A stretch of 44,666 bases of DNA, taken from the NCBI GenBank assembly GCA_903844815.1, contig CAIMVD010000069.1, forward strand, positions 1 to 44,666, in the 5' to 3' direction. The position numbers were made by a program, and so were the translations under genes. How positions within the stretch are numbered: position 1 is the first letter of the stretch; the number at the start of each line of letters is the position of its first letter. Source of the DNA: an uncultured Bacteroidota bacterium (GTDB lineage: Bacteria; Bacteroidota; Bacteroidia; Bacteroidales; VadinHA17). The notes beneath the pieces were generated by a model. It saw nothing but the letters and a program-made list of their open reading frames with translations. It had not been told where the DNA came from and did not search any database. Of the stretch, positions 1 through 8,812 are shown piece after piece.

Positions 1-216
1 TTGATGTTAATTATCATATATTAAGTATATTACATCACATAACCCAGAAATATTCTAAATAGAATATAAATTATATTTTATTATTTTACCCTTTAATCCG
101 TCTTTTTTGGAGCAAAAAGCAGGTTGAAAAATAATCTGTTGTCGTTGCTGGCTGGAAAAAAATTACTTCAGTTATGGATTTTACATTCAACTTTTGTATT
201 TTTAAGAAAAAATGCA

Positions 217-1038
217 ATGGATTTTAATATTAAACTGAAAAGCGGGCAGATACTGAGAGGTATGATACAAAGCCCGGGTGAGAACACGAAGGCAGTTGTC
301 ATAATTGTTCACGGTCTTGGAGAACATGTGAATCGTTATAATGAATGGGCTGCTAAGTTCAGCAGGGAAGGTATCGGGTTTGCAGGTGTCGATCTTCCGG
401 GGCACGGGAAATCTGACGGGAAGCGGGGAAGTATTAAAAACTACGACACCCTCTTCGAGATGATAGATATTCTTTTGAACAGTTGCAGGAAGACTTTTCC
501 CGGGACGCCATTGTTTTTATATGGTCATAGCCTTGGAGGAGGCATTGTTCTTAATTACCTCCTTCATAAAAATCCAAGAATAAAGGGGGCAATAATTACG
601 TCACCGTGGCTCAGACTCTCCTTTGAACCTGCTCGCGCCAAGGTTTTGCTGGCGTCTGTCATGAAATTTTTGTTGCCTGGCCTCACTCAGCCTTCCGGCC
701 TGATTGTAGACCATATTTCACAGGATGCGAATGTTGTTGAATTATACAAAAAGGATCCGCTTGTGCATGGTAAGATTTCCGTAGGCCTGTTTCATAGCAC
801 AATGAGTGCCGCAGCTTACTCTCTTGATCACGCAAAAGATCTGAAAGTAAATACCTTATTGATTCACGGTAGCAACGATATGATATGTTCACCGGAAGGC
901 AGCAGGGAATTTGCATCGAAAACCAGTTTTGCCGAACTTAAAATAAGGGAAGGCGGATTTCATGAATTGCATAATGAGCCTTTCCGCGAGGAGATTTTCA
1001 CCTTAATAAAGGACTGGATAAACAAACAGATCAGTTAA
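217..1038 (+). CDS. alpha/beta hydrolase, monoacylglycerol lipase-like (serine aminopeptidase S33 fold)
   Basis: A cytoplasmic serine hydrolase of 273 residues with no signal peptide. The complete triad is visible: HGLGEH (32-37, oxyanion side), nucleophile Ser105 in GHSLGG, Asp221 in HGSNDM and His249 in GGFHE. This order and spacing match lysophospholipase/monoacylglycerol lipase proteins, which release fatty acids from mono-acyl glycerolipids; the true substrate cannot be read from sequence. The frame is open upstream to a TTG at 124, but that would add 31 hydrophobic residues unlike the family, so ATG 217 is chosen. The next gene begins 22 bp downstream on the same strand, so the two are probably co-transcribed. 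Confidence 0.88.
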   Translation: MDFNIKLKSGQILRGMIQSPGENTKAVVIIVHGLGEHVNRYNEWAAKFSREGIGFAGVDLPGHGKSDGKRGSIKNYDTLFEMIDILLNSCRKTFPGTPLFLYGHSLGGGIVLNYLLHKNPRIKGAIITSPWLRLSFEPARAKVLLASVMKFLLPGLTQPSGLIVDHISQDANVVELYKKDPLVHGKISVGLFHSTMSAAAYSLDHAKDLKVNTLLIHGSNDMICSPEGSREFASKTSFAELKIREGGFHELHNEPFREEIFTLIKDWINKQIS

Positions 1039-1060
1039 TACTTTTTTGTAAAAACATTAA

Positions 1061-2047
1061 TTGGAACTAAGAACCACTTTCCGTCTAGAGCCTTCGGCTG
1101 ATAAGATCACCTATGATCATCCTGTAATGTTCCTGGGATCGTGTTTTGCCACATCTGTCGGCATGAAGCTGTTAAGAGGCCGTTTGCCCGTGATGATTAA
1201 CCCGGCCGGAGCGGTTTATAATCCGGTTTCGGTTAGTCTGACTCTTGATAATGTTGTTTCAGGACGGGAGTTTGTTCAGGAAGATCTTTATTATTACGAT
1301 GGAGAATGGTTAAGCTTTAGCCATCATACAGATTTTTCTGATGAGGATCCGAATGGTTTGCTTGCGAAGATAAACAGCAAATCAATAGAAGCGTCGGCTT
1401 TTTTCAGAAAAGCCAGATTCCTTTTTATTACATTTGGTACTGCCAGGGTCTTCAGGTTCATTGATACAGGGAAAATAGTTTCAAACTGTCACAAAGTTCC
1501 GGCTGACTCTTTTCATCGCGAATTGCTTACTGTTAATGACATTGTTGAGGTATGGACCGCCCAGCTCGACAGGCTGTATACTCTGTTTCCTGAGGTGAGG
1601 GTAGTATTCACAATCAGCCCTGTACGACACTGGAAGGATGGGGCGCACGGTAACCAGATAAGTAAAGCCGTATTATTGCTTGCAGTTGAGGAGCTCCTTA
1701 ACCATCACACGAAACCGCACTATTTTCCAGCCTACGAAATTCTTCTGGATGATTTGCGCGACTACAGGTTTTACTGCGACGATATGCTTCATCCGTCTGA
1801 GACAGCCATTGATTATATCTGGCAAGCATTTTCCTCGTGTTATCTCCGGGAAGAAACCATAGGATTGATTAATGAGGTGACTAACATTACGAGCGCCTGC
1901 GGGCATCGTTTCAATACAGGATCTGCATTAAAGCGAGCAAGATTTGCCGAGACGATGATCAGGAAGATCTCAAAAACCATGAAGAAAATACCCTCAGCCG
2001 ACCTGTCGGCAGAAATGAATTATTTCAGAAGCCTTCTTGGAAATTAG
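1061..2047 (+). CDS. GSCFA domain-containing protein
   Basis: This 328-residue protein carries the family-naming GSCFA motif at residues 26-30. Near residues 240-244 it has Asp-Met-Leu-His followed by Pro-Ser-Glu, which resembles block V (DxxH) of SGNH hydrolases. GSCFA proteins are thought to be distant SGNH-type esterases, so an ester substrate is plausible but unproven. The start is TTG: the first ATG-coded Met lies only three residues before GSCFA and would remove the N-terminal strand (MELRTTF) that family members normally have. It follows the alpha/beta hydrolase by 22 bp, which suggests a two-gene operon of hydrolase-like proteins. Confidence 0.87.
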   Translation: MELRTTFRLEPSADKITYDHPVMFLGSCFATSVGMKLLRGRLPVMINPAGAVYNPVSVSLTLDNVVSGREFVQEDLYYYDGEWLSFSHHTDFSDEDPNGLLAKINSKSIEASAFFRKARFLFITFGTARVFRFIDTGKIVSNCHKVPADSFHRELLTVNDIVEVWTAQLDRLYTLFPEVRVVFTISPVRHWKDGAHGNQISKAVLLLAVEELLNHHTKPHYFPAYEILLDDLRDYRFYCDDMLHPSETAIDYIWQAFSSCYLREETIGLINEVTNITSACGHRFNTGSALKRARFAETMIRKISKTMKKIPSADLSAEMNYFRSLLGN

Positions 2048-2114
2048 TTTAATTTTTACTTGCTGGTGAACAAACAAATTAGATTGATTGTTTGAAGGGA
2101 AAATCTATACCATT

Positions 2115-4508
2115 ATGAAGAAGTGTGTTATATCACTTGTTGTATTGTATCTGTCGCTTTCTGCTGCATTTGCCCAGCAGAATTCAGGTGAAATAAAAGG
2201 CAGGGTCTACAATGCAACCACAAATGAGGGAGTGCCTTTTGCAAGCATTGTAGTGTGGGGTACAAACATCGGGTCGATGACTGATGCTGAGGGTAAATTT
2301 GAGTTTAAAGGAATAAAGCCTGGTTTCGTGGAGATGAGAGTCTCCTCGATAGGATTCAAGCCATACATTTCGGGAGCGGTTATGGTAACCAACATCAACC
2401 ATGTTAATCTTGAAATACCGCTTGAAGAGGCGCAAATAGGTATTGGAGAGGTAGTGATTAAGGCATCTCCCTTCACAAAGAAGATTGAAACGCCTCTTTC
2501 AGTGAGGATCATAGGCATAGATGAAATAGAAAAGAACCCGGGCGGGAACCGCGATATATCAAAGGTTATTCAGTCTTTCCCTGGCGTAGCTTCCACGCCT
2601 GCCTTCAGGAATGATGTGATAGTAAGGGGTGGTGGTCCGAACGAAAACAGGTTTTATATTGATAATATTGAGATTCCATACCTTAATCACTTTTCTACTC
2701 AGGGTGCATCAGGCGGACCAGTCGGAATAATAAATGTTGATTTTGTACAGTCGGTGGATTTCCTTTCAGGTGCTTTTCCTGCATCAAAAGGCAACACCCT
2801 GAGCTCTATTCTTAATTTCACCTTCATCGATGGCGATAATGATAAAATGAAATACCGTGCAACGGTTGGCGCATCCGATCTTGGCATAACGCTTAATGGT
2901 CCTGCCGGTAAGAGAGGAACCTTGCTTATGTCGGTAAGGAGGTCGTACCTGAAGTTTCTTTTTACTGCACTTAAACTGCCATTTCTTCCGGCTTATACCG
3001 ATTTTCAGGTAAAATACAAGATCCGTTTTAATACAAAGAATGAATTAACAGTGATCGGCCTCGGGGCAAAGGATGATTTCACACTGAACCTGAAGGCTGA
3101 TGATACTGAATTTCAGCGGTATCTGCTTGATAATATTCCTATTCAGGAGCAATACAGCTATACGGCAGGCCTGGTTTTCAAACATTACGGTGAGAAAGGC
3201 TATGATACCTGGGTTCTCAGCCGTAATTATCTTAATAATTCGCAGTACAAATTTCTGGGTAATTTAGAAACTGACGCGAACAAGATACTGGATTACCTGT
3301 CGGGTGAAGGAGAAATAAAAGCGCGGTACGAGAAGAACCTGACTAATGTAAAAGGATTCAAGATCGGATATGGAGCCGGTTATGAATATGCTCATTACAG
3401 GAACTCAACTTTCAGACGCGTTTATTATGCAGGAGGAGAGAGTTTAATTGACTACGATACAGATTTAAAGCTGGGCAAGTTCAGCTTATTTGGCCAGGCA
3501 AGCCGGTCATTCCTGAAAGAAAAACTGCGAATTTCATTTGGAATACGTACCGACGCAAACACTTATTCAAAGGATATGTCGAATCCCCTTGCGCAGCTTT
3601 CACCAAGGCTTTCTGCATCATATTCGCTTACCGATAAGCTCAATCTGAATTTCAGCACCGGAAGGTATTATCAGCTTCCCCCCTATACTTCTCTCGGGTA
3701 TTCAGGCGGGGCAACTGAATATATTAACAGGCAGAACAATCTGAAATATATAGCAGCTGATCATTTTGTGGCAGGACTGGAACTTTTGCCATCCGAGAAT
3801 ATACAGTTTACAGTGGAAGGCTTCTATAAAAATTATTCGCGTTATCCGTTTTCAGTACTTGACTCAGTGCCACTGTCAAGCAAAGGCACCGGCTATGGGA
3901 TTTTCGGGGATGAGGAATTGACGTCTACATCAGATGGAAGAGCCTATGGTGTTGAGCTTCTTGGGCGTGTTAAGGAATTTAAAAAGATCAATCTTGTGTT
4001 TTCCTATACCTATGTGAGGAGTGAATTCATGGGATTATACGGACAGATGATTCCTTCGGCGTGGGATAATCTTCATCTTTTTAATATTACAGGTACCAGG
4101 AAGTTCAAAAATAACTGGGACTTAGGCTTTAAGTGGAGATATGTAGGAGGGGCTCCATATACACCTTACGATTATGAAAAATCATCATTTAAGGAAGCGT
4201 GGAATCTGACGGGCCAGGGATATCTCGATTATTCTCTTTTCAATACCATCCGGCTAAAGGCCTTTCATCAGCTTGATATACGTGTTGACAAGCAGTACTT
4301 TTTCAGAAACTGGTCGCTGATGGCTTATATTGACATTCAGAATGTTTATAATCATAAAGCAGATCAGCCTCCGATACTTTATCAGCAGGAGGACAGCAAT
4401 GGTGTTCCTCTTACAGATCCTGCTGACCCTTCAAAATATCTTTTGAAATATGTTAACGCCGAGTCGGGCACAGTCTTGCCGACTATTGGAGTTATCATTG
4501 AATTCTAA
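2115..4508 (+). CDS. TonB-dependent receptor with carboxypeptidase-regulatory-like N-terminal domain
   Basis: An outer-membrane receptor of 797 residues. It has a signal peptide (about 1-20, ending AFA), a carboxypeptidase-regulatory-like beta-sandwich (about 24-105), a plug domain (about 120-235, with IVRGGGPNENRFYIDNI) and a long beta-barrel ending in an aromatic residue (IIEF). At under 800 residues it is shorter than SusC proteins (about 1000), and there is no SusD partner, so it is more likely a generic TonB-dependent transporter for a siderophore, metal or small ligand. The frame extends to a TTG at 2088, but ATG 2115 begins the signal peptide. An inverted CACAGAG repeat follows the gene. 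Confidence 0.9.
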   Translation: MKKCVISLVVLYLSLSAAFAQQNSGEIKGRVYNATTNEGVPFASIVVWGTNIGSMTDAEGKFEFKGIKPGFVEMRVSSIGFKPYISGAVMVTNINHVNLEIPLEEAQIGIGEVVIKASPFTKKIETPLSVRIIGIDEIEKNPGGNRDISKVIQSFPGVASTPAFRNDVIVRGGGPNENRFYIDNIEIPYLNHFSTQGASGGPVGIINVDFVQSVDFLSGAFPASKGNTLSSILNFTFIDGDNDKMKYRATVGASDLGITLNGPAGKRGTLLMSVRRSYLKFLFTALKLPFLPAYTDFQVKYKIRFNTKNELTVIGLGAKDDFTLNLKADDTEFQRYLLDNIPIQEQYSYTAGLVFKHYGEKGYDTWVLSRNYLNNSQYKFLGNLETDANKILDYLSGEGEIKARYEKNLTNVKGFKIGYGAGYEYAHYRNSTFRRVYYAGGESLIDYDTDLKLGKFSLFGQASRSFLKEKLRISFGIRTDANTYSKDMSNPLAQLSPRLSASYSLTDKLNLNFSTGRYYQLPPYTSLGYSGGATEYINRQNNLKYIAADHFVAGLELLPSENIQFTVEGFYKNYSRYPFSVLDSVPLSSKGTGYGIFGDEELTSTSDGRAYGVELLGRVKEFKKINLVFSYTYVRSEFMGLYGQMIPSAWDNLHLFNITGTRKFKNNWDLGFKWRYVGGAPYTPYDYEKSSFKEAWNLTGQGYLDYSLFNTIRLKAFHQLDIRVDKQYFFRNWSLMAYIDIQNVYNHKADQPPILYQQEDSNGVPLTDPADPSKYLLKYVNAESGTVLPTIGVIIEF

Positions 4509-4571
4509 TCAGGGAGTCAGAAACGAAACAAAGGAATAAGCCCCGATTACAAATCGGCGCTAGCGGGAGAA

Positions 4572-4630
4572 ACCTCTGTGTCCTCTGTGTCAGTTCTTAA
4601 CTTTTTGTTACACAGAGTTCCACAGAGGGT
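4572..4630. repeat. inverted CACAGAG-type intergenic repeat
   Basis: The left arm (4572-4590) contains CTCTGTG twice. The right arm (4610-4630) contains CACAGAG twice, so the arms are imperfect reverse complements about 20 bp long around a T-rich centre. It lies between convergent genes, the receptor ending at 4508 and the MerR-type gene ending at 4699, where the transcript could fold into a hairpin and stop transcription from both sides. A small palindrome, CCGATT-ACA-AATCGG, lies just upstream at about 4544-4558. Related heptamer repeats occur at 24.2, 29.7, 33.2 and 36.15 kb. Confidence 0.6.
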
Positions 4631-4698
4631 ATTTAATAACAACTCTAAATAATTTGACTGTTTAGGAGGCTTGTTACCAGGATAATAATGTTATTCGA

Positions 4699-5598
4699 CT
4701 AGCCCAGTTGTTGAATAGCCTTCAAAAAGTCAAACGGATCCCTTGTAATAATCAATTTCTCATTTCTTATCGGCGTAGGTTCCTCAGGTGAATCAGATAG
4801 TATTATCTTCTTCAGCATCAGTTCCTTGCTGATAGTACTGAAATAATTGATTTTCTTTTCATCAAAATCGAAAGAGCTTGAGTTAACCACCAGATAATCA
4901 AATGATTTTATCCTGTGTATTTCAACCACTTCCGAAGCAGGGAGGATACCCCCTGTAAAGATGACATCGAAGCCTCTTTTTCTAAGGGCATATTTATAAA
5001 AAAGGAAGTTGTTGTCAGTGATGCTGTCAGATGTATTTATCATAGCTATTGACATCCTGCTTTTACCTGTTACCGGTTTTACAAGGTCATCTTCTATGAT
5101 TATTATCTGTTTAACAGTATTCCTGACAAACTGTTCCTGTGCCCTTGAAAGGCTGCCTGTCTGCCACAAGATTCTTGCTTTTTCCAAAAGCGGGTGAAGG
5201 TATTTCACATATGCCTCCTCGATGCCATGGAATTTAATAAACGGAGCCAGAGCATCCTTGAATGCGCCCTCGTTGAATCTTATAGCCGACATAAGAATTT
5301 TTCCGGGCTGAAACTCCTGGTCGATGTCGTCGTGACGGCTGCTAACCATCATTACCTGCTGTGTAAGCTCATCTTCATCGAGCCTTGCTATCTTTGATAT
5401 CTTTAGCCCGTTACGGTTAAGATACGCGACATTAAGGATCTTTTTAAGCTCTGATTCAGTGTAGGTTCTGATGTTTGAATCGGTTCTGTCAGGTTCAAGA
5501 ATCTTGTACCTCTTCTCCCAGATCCTGATCGTATGGGCTTTTATACCCGAAAAATTCTCAAGATCTTTAATTGAAAAAACGTTTACCCCTTCTTCCAT
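4699..5598 (-). CDS. MerR-family transcriptional regulator with a degenerate B12-binding-type C-terminal region
   Basis: The 299-residue product has an N-terminal MerR winged helix (SIKDLENFSGIKAHTIRIWEKRY region, residues 9-31), a helical linker, and a C-terminal half shaped like CarH/LitR light- or cobalamin-sensing regulators. The helical W-x9-E motif is present (Trp145, Glu155), but the next residue, His in CarH, is Gln156. The DxHxxG cobalamin-binding motif is also not visible around residues 188-200. It therefore probably does not bind B12 through the usual ligands and may sense something else or act constitutively. An AGGAG Shine-Dalgarno lies shortly upstream of the ATG. It is transcribed away from the T9SS protein gene and its target is unknown. 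Confidence 0.82.
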   Translation of the reverse strand: MEEGVNVFSIKDLENFSGIKAHTIRIWEKRYKILEPDRTDSNIRTYTESELKKILNVAYLNRNGLKISKIARLDEDELTQQVMMVSSRHDDIDQEFQPGKILMSAIRFNEGAFKDALAPFIKFHGIEEAYVKYLHPLLEKARILWQTGSLSRAQEQFVRNTVKQIIIIEDDLVKPVTGKSRMSIAMINTSDSITDNNFLFYKYALRKRGFDVIFTGGILPASEVVEIHRIKSFDYLVVNSSSFDFDEKKINYFSTISKELMLKKIILSDSPEEPTPIRNEKLIITRDPFDFLKAIQQLG

Positions 5599-5764
5599 AT
5601 TACTTTCTCTCCTATTGTTTAGGGAATTTTAGATAATTAAAAAATTAAACACGATTTCTATTTAAATGATTAGCGAGATCTCCCTTTTACCTCTAACAAG
5701 TTTTACCAATACCTGTCTTCATTTATTCATTTTAATTTTGAGTGTCCGTATCCGTTGAATATAT

Positions 5765-6136
5765 CTACTCCGATTCTTCAACCATAATTTTCCTGACCAC
5801 TTTTGTCCCGTCACTGAAAATAATTGCAACAAGATACATCCCTCTCTTTGGATTATCAAGAAAGAGTTTTGTATATTGCTGAGGACTATTGTATTGCATT
5901 CTTAGGATATCCTGACCTATAATATTTGTCACCTTGACATACGACATATCCCTGTCGGCTTTTATTGTAAAACTATTCTCCCTGACAGGTACAGGGAATA
6001 TTGTCACATTAATGCCCGAACCTTCCCTTGTAATGGTTTTTTGCGGAATAGCTCCGATAACATTAACCGTATCCTTCTGTGCCTGACTAGTTAAAGCAAA
6101 GAGAAAAATAATAAGACTGAGTATGCTCTTTTTCAT
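5765..6136 (-). CDS. small T9SS C-terminal sorting-domain protein
   Basis: A 123-residue exported protein. It starts with a signal peptide (MKKSILSLIIFLFALTSQAQ), then about 25 linker residues, then a domain of about 80 residues resembling the type A T9SS sorting/adhesion domain: IFPVPVRENSF, a VTNIIGQ turn, a GMYLVAI strand and a short charged end. In this family the domain normally ends a large secreted protein; here almost no cargo precedes it. The frame opens further upstream, but Met at 6136 starts the signal peptide. kdsB lies upstream on the same strand, 53 bp from this start codon, so co-transcription is possible. Confidence 0.72.
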   Translation of the reverse strand: MKKSILSLIIFLFALTSQAQKDTVNVIGAIPQKTITREGSGINVTIFPVPVRENSFTIKADRDMSYVKVTNIIGQDILRMQYNSPQQYTKLFLDNPKRGMYLVAIIFSDGTKVVRKIMVEESE

Positions 6137-6189
6137 GGTTGCTTTTAAATAATCTACAACAAAAATTATGCTAAAGTTAATCATTTATT

Positions 6190-6963
6190 TCAAATAAACT
6201 GATCTAAAATTAGTTTTGCTTTTTCAAGGTCAGCGGGGGTGTCAATTCCAATGCTTTCCCAGGGTGTAACCGCAGTCCTGATCCTGAATCCGTTTTCAAT
6301 CCATCTGTTCTGTTCCAGCGATTCTGCTTTTTCAAGAGGGCTCTGTTCCAGACAAGTAAGCCTGTGAAGTACTGTTGTTCTGTAAGCATACAGGCCTATA
6401 TGCTTAAAATAAACATGTTTCGATGTCCAATTGTTCATTTCCACATCCCTTATGTAAGGTATCGGTGTCCTGCTGAAATAAATTGCATCCCCCTCCCTGT
6501 TGACGATTACTTTAGGCTGATTCGGATTGAAAATGTCTTCATCCTTTTCAACTTTTCTGATCAGGGTGGCTATTTCAACATTTTGGTCGTTGAAGCAATT
6601 CATGAGCAGTTCAATCTGTTCCGGCCTTACAAAGGGTTCATCTCCCTGAATATTAATAACTATATCAATCGGTTTGCCGGTTTCTTTACTGATAGAAGCT
6701 GCTGCTTCAGCACACCGGTCAGTGCCGCTCTGATGATCGGGACTTGTCATAATCGCCTTTCCTCCAAAGCTTATGACGGAATCAAAGATTCGCTTGTCAT
6801 CGGTTGCGACATATACCAGCCCGAGGCGTTTTGAAGCCTGTTCATAGACTCTTCGTATCATTGTCCTGTTGCCGATCATAGCCAGAGGCTTTCCGGGGAA
6901 CCGGGATGATGCAAAACGGGCAGGGATGATTCCTGCAAAATGGACGATCTGATCAGTTATCAT
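6190..6963 (-). CDS. kdsB: 3-deoxy-manno-octulosonate cytidylyltransferase (CMP-KDO synthetase)
   Basis: Activates KDO with CTP to CMP-KDO, the donor for lipid A inner-core synthesis in the cytoplasm. The 257-residue length is typical. The N-terminal nucleotide-binding signature is clear (IIPARFASSRFPGKPL, residues 13-28), followed by ATDDKRI and by QGDEPFV, which holds metal- and substrate-binding acidic residues. The C-terminal half has the expected YFSRTPIPY segment and a WESIGIDTPADLEKA end. It is transcribed divergently from the sigma-54 activator across a 73-bp gap that must hold both promoters; a near-consensus TAAATTCG box precedes the ATG on this strand. Confidence 0.96.
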   Translation of the reverse strand: MITDQIVHFAGIIPARFASSRFPGKPLAMIGNRTMIRRVYEQASKRLGLVYVATDDKRIFDSVISFGGKAIMTSPDHQSGTDRCAEAAASISKETGKPIDIVINIQGDEPFVRPEQIELLMNCFNDQNVEIATLIRKVEKDEDIFNPNQPKVIVNREGDAIYFSRTPIPYIRDVEMNNWTSKHVYFKHIGLYAYRTTVLHRLTCLEQSPLEKAESLEQNRWIENGFRIRTAVTPWESIGIDTPADLEKAKLILDQFI

Positions 6964-7010
6964 GGTGCGAATTTACGAAAAATGGATTTCCCGTTAAATT
7001 AAAAAAAAGT

Positions 7011-7018
7011 TAAATTTG
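7011..7018 (+). promoter_or_regulatory. TAnnTTTG -7 box for the sigma-54 activator
   Basis: TAAATTTG matches the Bacteroidota -7 consensus TAnnTTTG, with TTTC 20 bases upstream in the -33 position. It lies 18 bases before ATG 7037, so the in-frame TTG at 7016, inside the box, is unlikely to be the start codon. Confidence 0.55.
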
Positions 7019-7036
7019 CACAATTGGATAAAGGAA

Positions 7037-8281
7037 ATGAAAGATTTACAAAATATTAAACAGAGGTTTGGCATTATAGGCAATTTTGAAGGCCTCAACC
7101 GGGCAATTGACATCGCGGTACAGGTTGCACCCACCGATCTTTCAGTTCTGATAACCGGTGAGAGCGGAACGGGAAAGGAAATCTTTCCTCAGGTTATTCA
7201 CAGTTATAGTGCCAGAAAGCATGGTCAGTATATTGCAGTAAACTGTGGCGCCATTCCTGAAGGTACAATTGATTCAGAGCTTTTTGGTCACGAAAAGGGC
7301 TCATTTACAGGAGCTACCGACAGCAGGAAAGGCTATTTTGAAGTTGCCGACGGTGGGACAATTTTTCTCGATGAAGTTGCTGAACTGCCCTTATCTACTC
7401 AGGTCCGGCTCCTGAGGGTACTCGAAACAGGTGAGTTCATCAGGGTAGGATCTTCAAAGGTTCAGAAGACAAATGTAAGGGTTATTGCCGCAAGCAATGT
7501 GGATGTTCCCGGAGCAATAGATAATGGTAAATTTCGCGAAGACCTGTTTTACAGGCTGAATACTGTTCCCATCAGGATACCTGCTCTCAGGGAAAGAGGG
7601 GAAGATATTTTTCTTCTTTTCAGAAAGTTCTCCGTTGACTTTGCTGAAAAATACCGGATGCCTGCAATCAGGCTCGATTCGGAAGCAAAACAGGCTCTCA
7701 TCGATTATTCCTGGCCGGGAAATGTGAGGCAACTTAAGAATATTACAGAACAGATATCCATAATAGAGAGCGAAAGAGAGATTGTCGTTGCCGGACTCAG
7801 AAATTATCTTCCCGATTATGGCAAAACCAAGCTTCCCGCAGTTATAAGGAAGGAGGAAGACAAGTCGTTCTCCTCCGAAAGAGAGATTCTTTACAAGATC
7901 CTTTTCGACATGAAGAGCGATATGAATGACCTGAAAAAACTTGTCTTTGATCTTATAAGGAACGGAGAGGTCGATATCGCTGTCCAGAAAACAAGCCCGG
8001 GGTTCATAAAGAATCTTTTCAGGGAAGCTGATCCCGGGGAAGATGTTGCGACTGACACCAGAACTGAAACTGTTGAATTTCAGCAACACCAAACAAGAAA
8101 CGACATTCAGGATACGGAAGAGATTATAGAAGAATCTCTTTCTCTTTCGGGCAAAGAGGAGGAGATGATCAAAAAAGCACTCGAGAAATACAACGGAAAA
8201 AGAAAGATGGCAGCCACTGAGCTGGGCATTTCGGAACGGACACTTTACAGAAAAATAAAAGAGTATGGGATTGAATCGTAA
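7037..8281 (+). CDS. sigma-54-dependent transcriptional activator without a receiver domain
   Basis: A 414-residue AAA+ activator of sigma-54 RNA polymerase. It has Walker A GESGTGKE (41-48), the sigma-54-contact loop GSFTGA (88-93, Ser instead of the commoner Ala), Walker B GTIFLDE (107-113), and a Fis-type helix-turn-helix in the last 40 residues (KMAATELGISERTLYRKIKEYG). There is no N-terminal receiver or sensory domain, so control must come from expression level, partner binding or the linker of about 130 residues before the DNA-binding domain. It heads the lptE-secG cluster and its last 17 bases overlap lptE, which implies translational coupling. Confidence 0.92.
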   Translation: MKDLQNIKQRFGIIGNFEGLNRAIDIAVQVAPTDLSVLITGESGTGKEIFPQVIHSYSARKHGQYIAVNCGAIPEGTIDSELFGHEKGSFTGATDSRKGYFEVADGGTIFLDEVAELPLSTQVRLLRVLETGEFIRVGSSKVQKTNVRVIAASNVDVPGAIDNGKFREDLFYRLNTVPIRIPALRERGEDIFLLFRKFSVDFAEKYRMPAIRLDSEAKQALIDYSWPGNVRQLKNITEQISIIESEREIVVAGLRNYLPDYGKTKLPAVIRKEEDKSFSSEREILYKILFDMKSDMNDLKKLVFDLIRNGEVDIAVQKTSPGFIKNLFREADPGEDVATDTRTETVEFQQHQTRNDIQDTEEIIEESLSLSGKEEEMIKKALEKYNGKRKMAATELGISERTLYRKIKEYGIES

Positions 8282-8807
8282 AAACAATGCTGCCGTGTAC
8301 GGTAAAATGGTTTTCATTCTGGCTGTGACTGCCATTCTGGCTTTAAACTACGGCTGCAAAGTGTCGTATTCCTTTTCAGGAGCAAGCATCTCACCATCTG
8401 TCAGGACTTTCAGCGCCCAGTATTTCCAAAACAGGGCGCCACTTGTTCAGCCGGGGCTCGGACAGTTTATCACTGATGAACTAATTGATAAGTGCAAGAC
8501 CCAGACGAGTCTTAAATATGTTACGGGTATCGGCGATGTAAGCTTTGAAGGGGAGATAACCGATTACAATACCCGTCCTCTCACCGTATCGGCCGATGCA
8601 AATGCTGCAACCAACAGGTTTACAATTACAGTTAAAGTCAAATTTGTCAATTCAATTGATCCTGATAATAGCTATGAGCAGACATTTTCGCGTTATGAAG
8701 ACTACGATAGCAATCTCGATCTGAGCCAGGTGGAAACTGATCTCTCCAGGAAGATTGTCGAAATGATTGTGGAGGATATTTTTAATAAGGCTTTCGTCAA
8801 CTGGTAG
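8265..8807 (+). CDS. lptE: LptE-family LPS assembly lipoprotein
   Basis: A predicted outer-membrane lipoprotein of 180 residues. The lipobox ends LNYGC (Cys31) after a hydrophobic stretch. The body matches the Bacteroidota LptE type: YSFSGASIS just after the lipobox, then an alternating strand/helix core (GDVSFEGEITDYNTRPL, RFTITVKVKF, SYEQTFSRY). LptE plugs the LptD barrel and helps deliver LPS to the cell surface. The start overlaps the preceding activator by 17 bp; Met15 (8307) is an alternative that would shorten the signal peptide. The gene product following it begins six bases downstream. Confidence 0.85.
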   Translation: MGLNRKNNAAVYGKMVFILAVTAILALNYGCKVSYSFSGASISPSVRTFSAQYFQNRAPLVQPGLGQFITDELIDKCKTQTSLKYVTGIGDVSFEGEITDYNTRPLTVSADANAATNRFTITVKVKFVNSIDPDNSYEQTFSRYEDYDSNLDLSQVETDLSRKIVEMIVEDIFNKAFVNW

Positions 8808-8812
8808 CAGAC

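Noticed and set aside
124-216. TTG start giving a longer alpha/beta hydrolase with an N-terminal hydrophobic helix
   Set aside because: ATG 217 matches the normal family start, and the extra residues are a low-complexity, AT-driven extension.
7454-8335. Long open frame (293 codons) on the minus strand opposite the sigma-54 activator
   Set aside because: The plus strand encodes a complete AAA+ activator and the start of LptE with clear motifs; the antisense frame has no recognisable domain and reflects codon bias of the real gene.
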